The notes beneath the pieces were generated by a model, which was not told where the DNA came from, made no database searches, and saw only the letters and a program-made list of their open reading frames with translations. The position numbers and the translations under genes are program-made. Of a DNA stretch of 47,686 nucleotides, positions 46,412-47,686 are shown piece after piece (position 1 is the first letter of the stretch; each line of letters begins with the position of its first letter). Source of the stretch: Rheinheimera sp. GTDB taxonomy: Bacteria; Pseudomonadota; Gammaproteobacteria; Enterobacterales; Alteromonadaceae. The stretch spans positions 1 through 47,686 of the forward strand of contig DMYW01000047.1 in assembly GCA_003482455.1 (NCBI GenBank), given 5' to 3'.

Positions 46412-46726
46412 ATGAAAAAAATACCAGCTTTGTCGATAGCTATAGCGCTGCTGTTGTGTACTAGCGCCAGTAAAGCAGGGTGCGTTATCAACGAGCCTCC
46501 CGCCATTCCTGACGGGGCTACGGCAACTGCGCAGCAGATGGAAGAGGCTCAAAAGCTTGTTAAAGATTACCTTGCCTTAACTCAGGACTACTTGGCCTGT
46601 CTAGAATTTGAAGGTAAAGGGAAACCGAATGGGCCTTTGACCGCTTTATACAACCAGCAAACTGAAAAGATGGAACGCTTGGCTTCTGATTTTAACAAGC
46701 AACTGAAAGTGTTTAAGTCGAAGTAA
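46412..46726 (+). CDS. Small secreted protein, copy 2
   Basis: 104 residues, about two thirds identical to copy 1: signal peptide (MKKIPALSIAIALLLCTSASKA), GCVINEPPAIPDGATAT, QMEEAQKLVKDYLALTQDYLACLE and an identical end VFKSK. Both Cys residues are kept and the frame is intact, so both copies seem to be selected. It is the last gene before attR, the typical place for lysogenic accessory genes. Function unknown; a periplasmic inhibitor or envelope-binding role is possible. Confidence 0.75.
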   Translation: MKKIPALSIAIALLLCTSASKAGCVINEPPAIPDGATATAQQMEEAQKLVKDYLALTQDYLACLEFEGKGKPNGPLTALYNQQTEKMERLASDFNKQLKVFKSK

Positions 46727-46820
46727 ATGGTGCATTGCAAGCTTTAGATATCAGTCACTTCTAGGAAAATGCACTCACTACTGTTTTGGCTCTGAGAATT
46801 TTTTTCTTCAGTTCAATGTA

Positions 46821-46847
46821 AGCCCCACTAAAAAGGGGCTTAATTTT
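46821..46847. terminator. Terminator before attR
   Basis: AGCCCC (46821-46826), an A-rich loop and GGGGCT (46835-46840), then TAATTTT. It isolates the prophage from the host zur region. The rest of 46727-46920 shows only AT-rich sequence. Confidence 0.7.
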
Positions 46848-46925
46848 CCCCAAAATACGCTCATTTTTTTGTCTGTTTACCGCGAATTTTTAAAGGTAAA
46901 TCACAAAATGATGCACACGAAGTCA

Positions 46926-46964
46926 GGTATACAAATCACGTCTTGAAAAATGTCGGGGTATACA
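46926..46964 (+). promoter_or_regulatory. Candidate integrase arm-type sites, right arm (two GGTATACA boxes)
   Basis: GGTATACA at 46926-46933 and 46957-46964, 31 bp apart, same orientation as the three boxes near attL. Confidence 0.6.
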
Positions 46965-47023
46965 ATAGGGTAGCGTGATTTTCAGTGTGTTGCAGCACTA
47001 AGCTTTGGCGGTGTGTCTGCCCT

Positions 47024-47038
47024 ATCCAGCATAGGGGC
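47024..47038. repeat. attR core
   Basis: ATCCAGCATAGGGGC, identical to 7178-7192. Sequence on the left is phage, on the right the original dusA 5' end. Confidence 0.85.
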
Positions 47039-47059
47039 TACAGAAAAGCGATGATCCAC
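47024..47059 (-). pseudogene. dusA: Stranded native 5' end of dusA
   Basis: From GTG at 47059 the minus strand reads VDHRFSVAPMLD and then runs into phage sequence (RADTPP...), ending soon after at 46982. CCTCC on the plus strand (47065-47069), i.e. GGAGG, is the original ribosome site five bases from the GTG. A TTGAAC (47116-47111) with an AT-rich -10 near 47091-47086 may be the original promoter. Confidence 0.8.
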
Positions 47060-47185
47060 AATGGCCTCCAAAAAAGTTATGCCGCATTTTAACTTAATTC
47101 GGGCTAGAGCGTTCAAAGCGAGCTGATTTTCTCTAGCTTTTTGTGTGATACACTGTTTTTCAATTGAAAATACAGGTTGCTGCAA

Positions 47186-47629
47186 ATGTCTGTTGAATCT
47201 CTTGTTAGCCGTGCTCGTCTAATTTGCGAGCAAAATGGTGCACGATTTACATCAATCCGTGAAAAAGTTTTTCGGTTGCTAGCTGCCACGCAGTCAGGTG
47301 TCGGCGCCTATGAATTGTTGGAGCAACTAAAACTTACTGAACCAGCAGCTAAGCCTGCGACTATTTATCGAGCGCTTGAGTTTCTTACTGAGCAAGGCTT
47401 TATTCATAAGATTGAGTCCAATAACTCTTTTATGCTGTGCCACCACTTTGAACACCATCATCCTGCACAATTGTTGATTTGTCAGGGATGCGGCCAGGTT
47501 GAAGAGTTGCATTCGGATATGTTGTTTCATGAGTTCGCGGCTCTAGCTGCTGCGAAAGGTTTTGTGATTCAACAACAAACTATTGAAGCAAGAGGCTTAT
47601 GCAAAGAGTGCTCGGCGGACGGCGAATAG
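47186..47629 (+). CDS. zur: Zur, zinc-uptake regulator (Fur family)
   Basis: 147 residues from the ATG at 47186. Winged helix (LICEQNGARFTSIREKVFRLLAA, KPATIYRALEFLTEQGFIHKIES), the His-rich block FEHHHPAQLLICQGCG, and a second Cys pair CKEC near the end, matching the structural zinc site of Zur. It represses zinc-uptake genes when zinc is sufficient. In E. coli zur and dusA are near neighbours; here dusA and zur were divergent before the phage separated them. The final 57 bp of the window hold no gene. Confidence 0.93.
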   Translation: MSVESLVSRARLICEQNGARFTSIREKVFRLLAATQSGVGAYELLEQLKLTEPAAKPATIYRALEFLTEQGFIHKIESNNSFMLCHHFEHHHPAQLLICQGCGQVEELHSDMLFHEFAALAAAKGFVIQQQTIEARGLCKECSADGE

Positions 47630-47686
47630 CCTAGTTTTTATGGTGCGAAATGGTGCTTGCTGGTTTTTTTGGAAAAATCCTTGCGG

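Larger units (their letters stand above)
45648..46726 (+). repeat. Tandem duplication of about 548 bp (ssb tail, terminator, secreted-protein gene)
   Basis: The ssb tail, terminator and following gene recur in the same order. Corresponding landmarks (terminator stems 45781/46329, gene starts 45864/46412, gene ends 46178/46726) are all exactly 548 bp apart, so no net insertion or deletion has occurred. Divergence is substantial, so the duplication is not recent. Confidence 0.88.
7178..47038. mobile_element. Complete lambda-like siphovirus prophage integrated in dusA
   Basis: The element is bounded by a 15-bp direct repeat and measures about 39.85 kb between repeat starts. It contains an intact integrase, immunity region, replication genes with an origin, a Q-like antiterminator, lysis cassette, terminase, HK97-type head, long non-contractile tail and an SSB-containing early arm. 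No essential module is visibly broken and no transposase is inserted. The HNH endonuclease, P27 small terminase, TerL and HK97 portal order predicts cos packaging. I judge it probably inducible. Confidence 0.93.

Overview
The window is a gammaproteobacterial chromosome segment interrupted by one complete, lambda-like siphovirus prophage of about 39.85 kb. The host genes point to an Alteromonadales-type organism (Shewanella/Rheinheimera neighbourhood). They are a TIGR03899-like protein, a hybrid sensor, a TIGR04219-type outer-membrane barrel, a DUF2333 protein, a PCu(A)C copper chaperone, a PspC-domain protein, dusA and zur. The genus is an inference; no rRNA or tRNA is present to fix it.

Left host flank (1-7177): one plus-strand gene converges on a minus-strand series (sensor; outer-membrane barrel, DUF2333, PCu(A)C; PspC; a secreted acidic peptide coupled to a 40-residue membrane peptide; dusA). 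A heptanucleotide repeat lies between the pspC start and the peptide operon's terminator.

Prophage (7178-47038): it sits in the 5' end of dusA, bounded by a 15-bp direct repeat (7178-7192 and 47024-47038). The phage gives dusA a new start and N-terminus that keep the original residues next to the core. The native start and ribosome site are stranded beside zur. GGTATACA repeats near both ends look like integrase arm sites. In the phage's own order, the plus-strand integrase and a small membrane protein sit at attL. The minus strand carries early and late genes: Cro-like regulator, a leader with a long inverted repeat, O-like replication protein with an internal iteron origin, DnaC-like loader, a second tyrosine recombinase, RuvC-like resolvase, HTH protein and a Q-like antiterminator. 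These are followed by accessory genes, triple terminators, a lysis cassette (SAR endolysin, Rz/Rz1, pinholin-like), HNH, terminase, HK97-type head, and a tail with G/GT frameshift, tape measure, J-like tip and fibres. The plus-strand arm starts at a strong promoter overlapped by repressor operators. It encodes a PrtN-like protein, a DnaQ-fold exonuclease, a DGQHR (DndB-like) protein, a Dam methyltransferase, an Ea22-like protein, SSB and a duplicated small secreted protein.

The most interesting regulatory feature is a perfect LexA box controlling an unrecognised 114-residue gene next to the lysis cassette, in a prophage whose repressor lacks a self-cleavage domain. This suggests SOS induction through an antirepressor. 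The most interesting accessory locus is a membrane-protein pair with a 33-residue peptide, placed between the two immunity regulators where lambda carries rexAB; it is a candidate exclusion or defence system. No CRISPR array, tRNA, rRNA or insertion sequence was seen.
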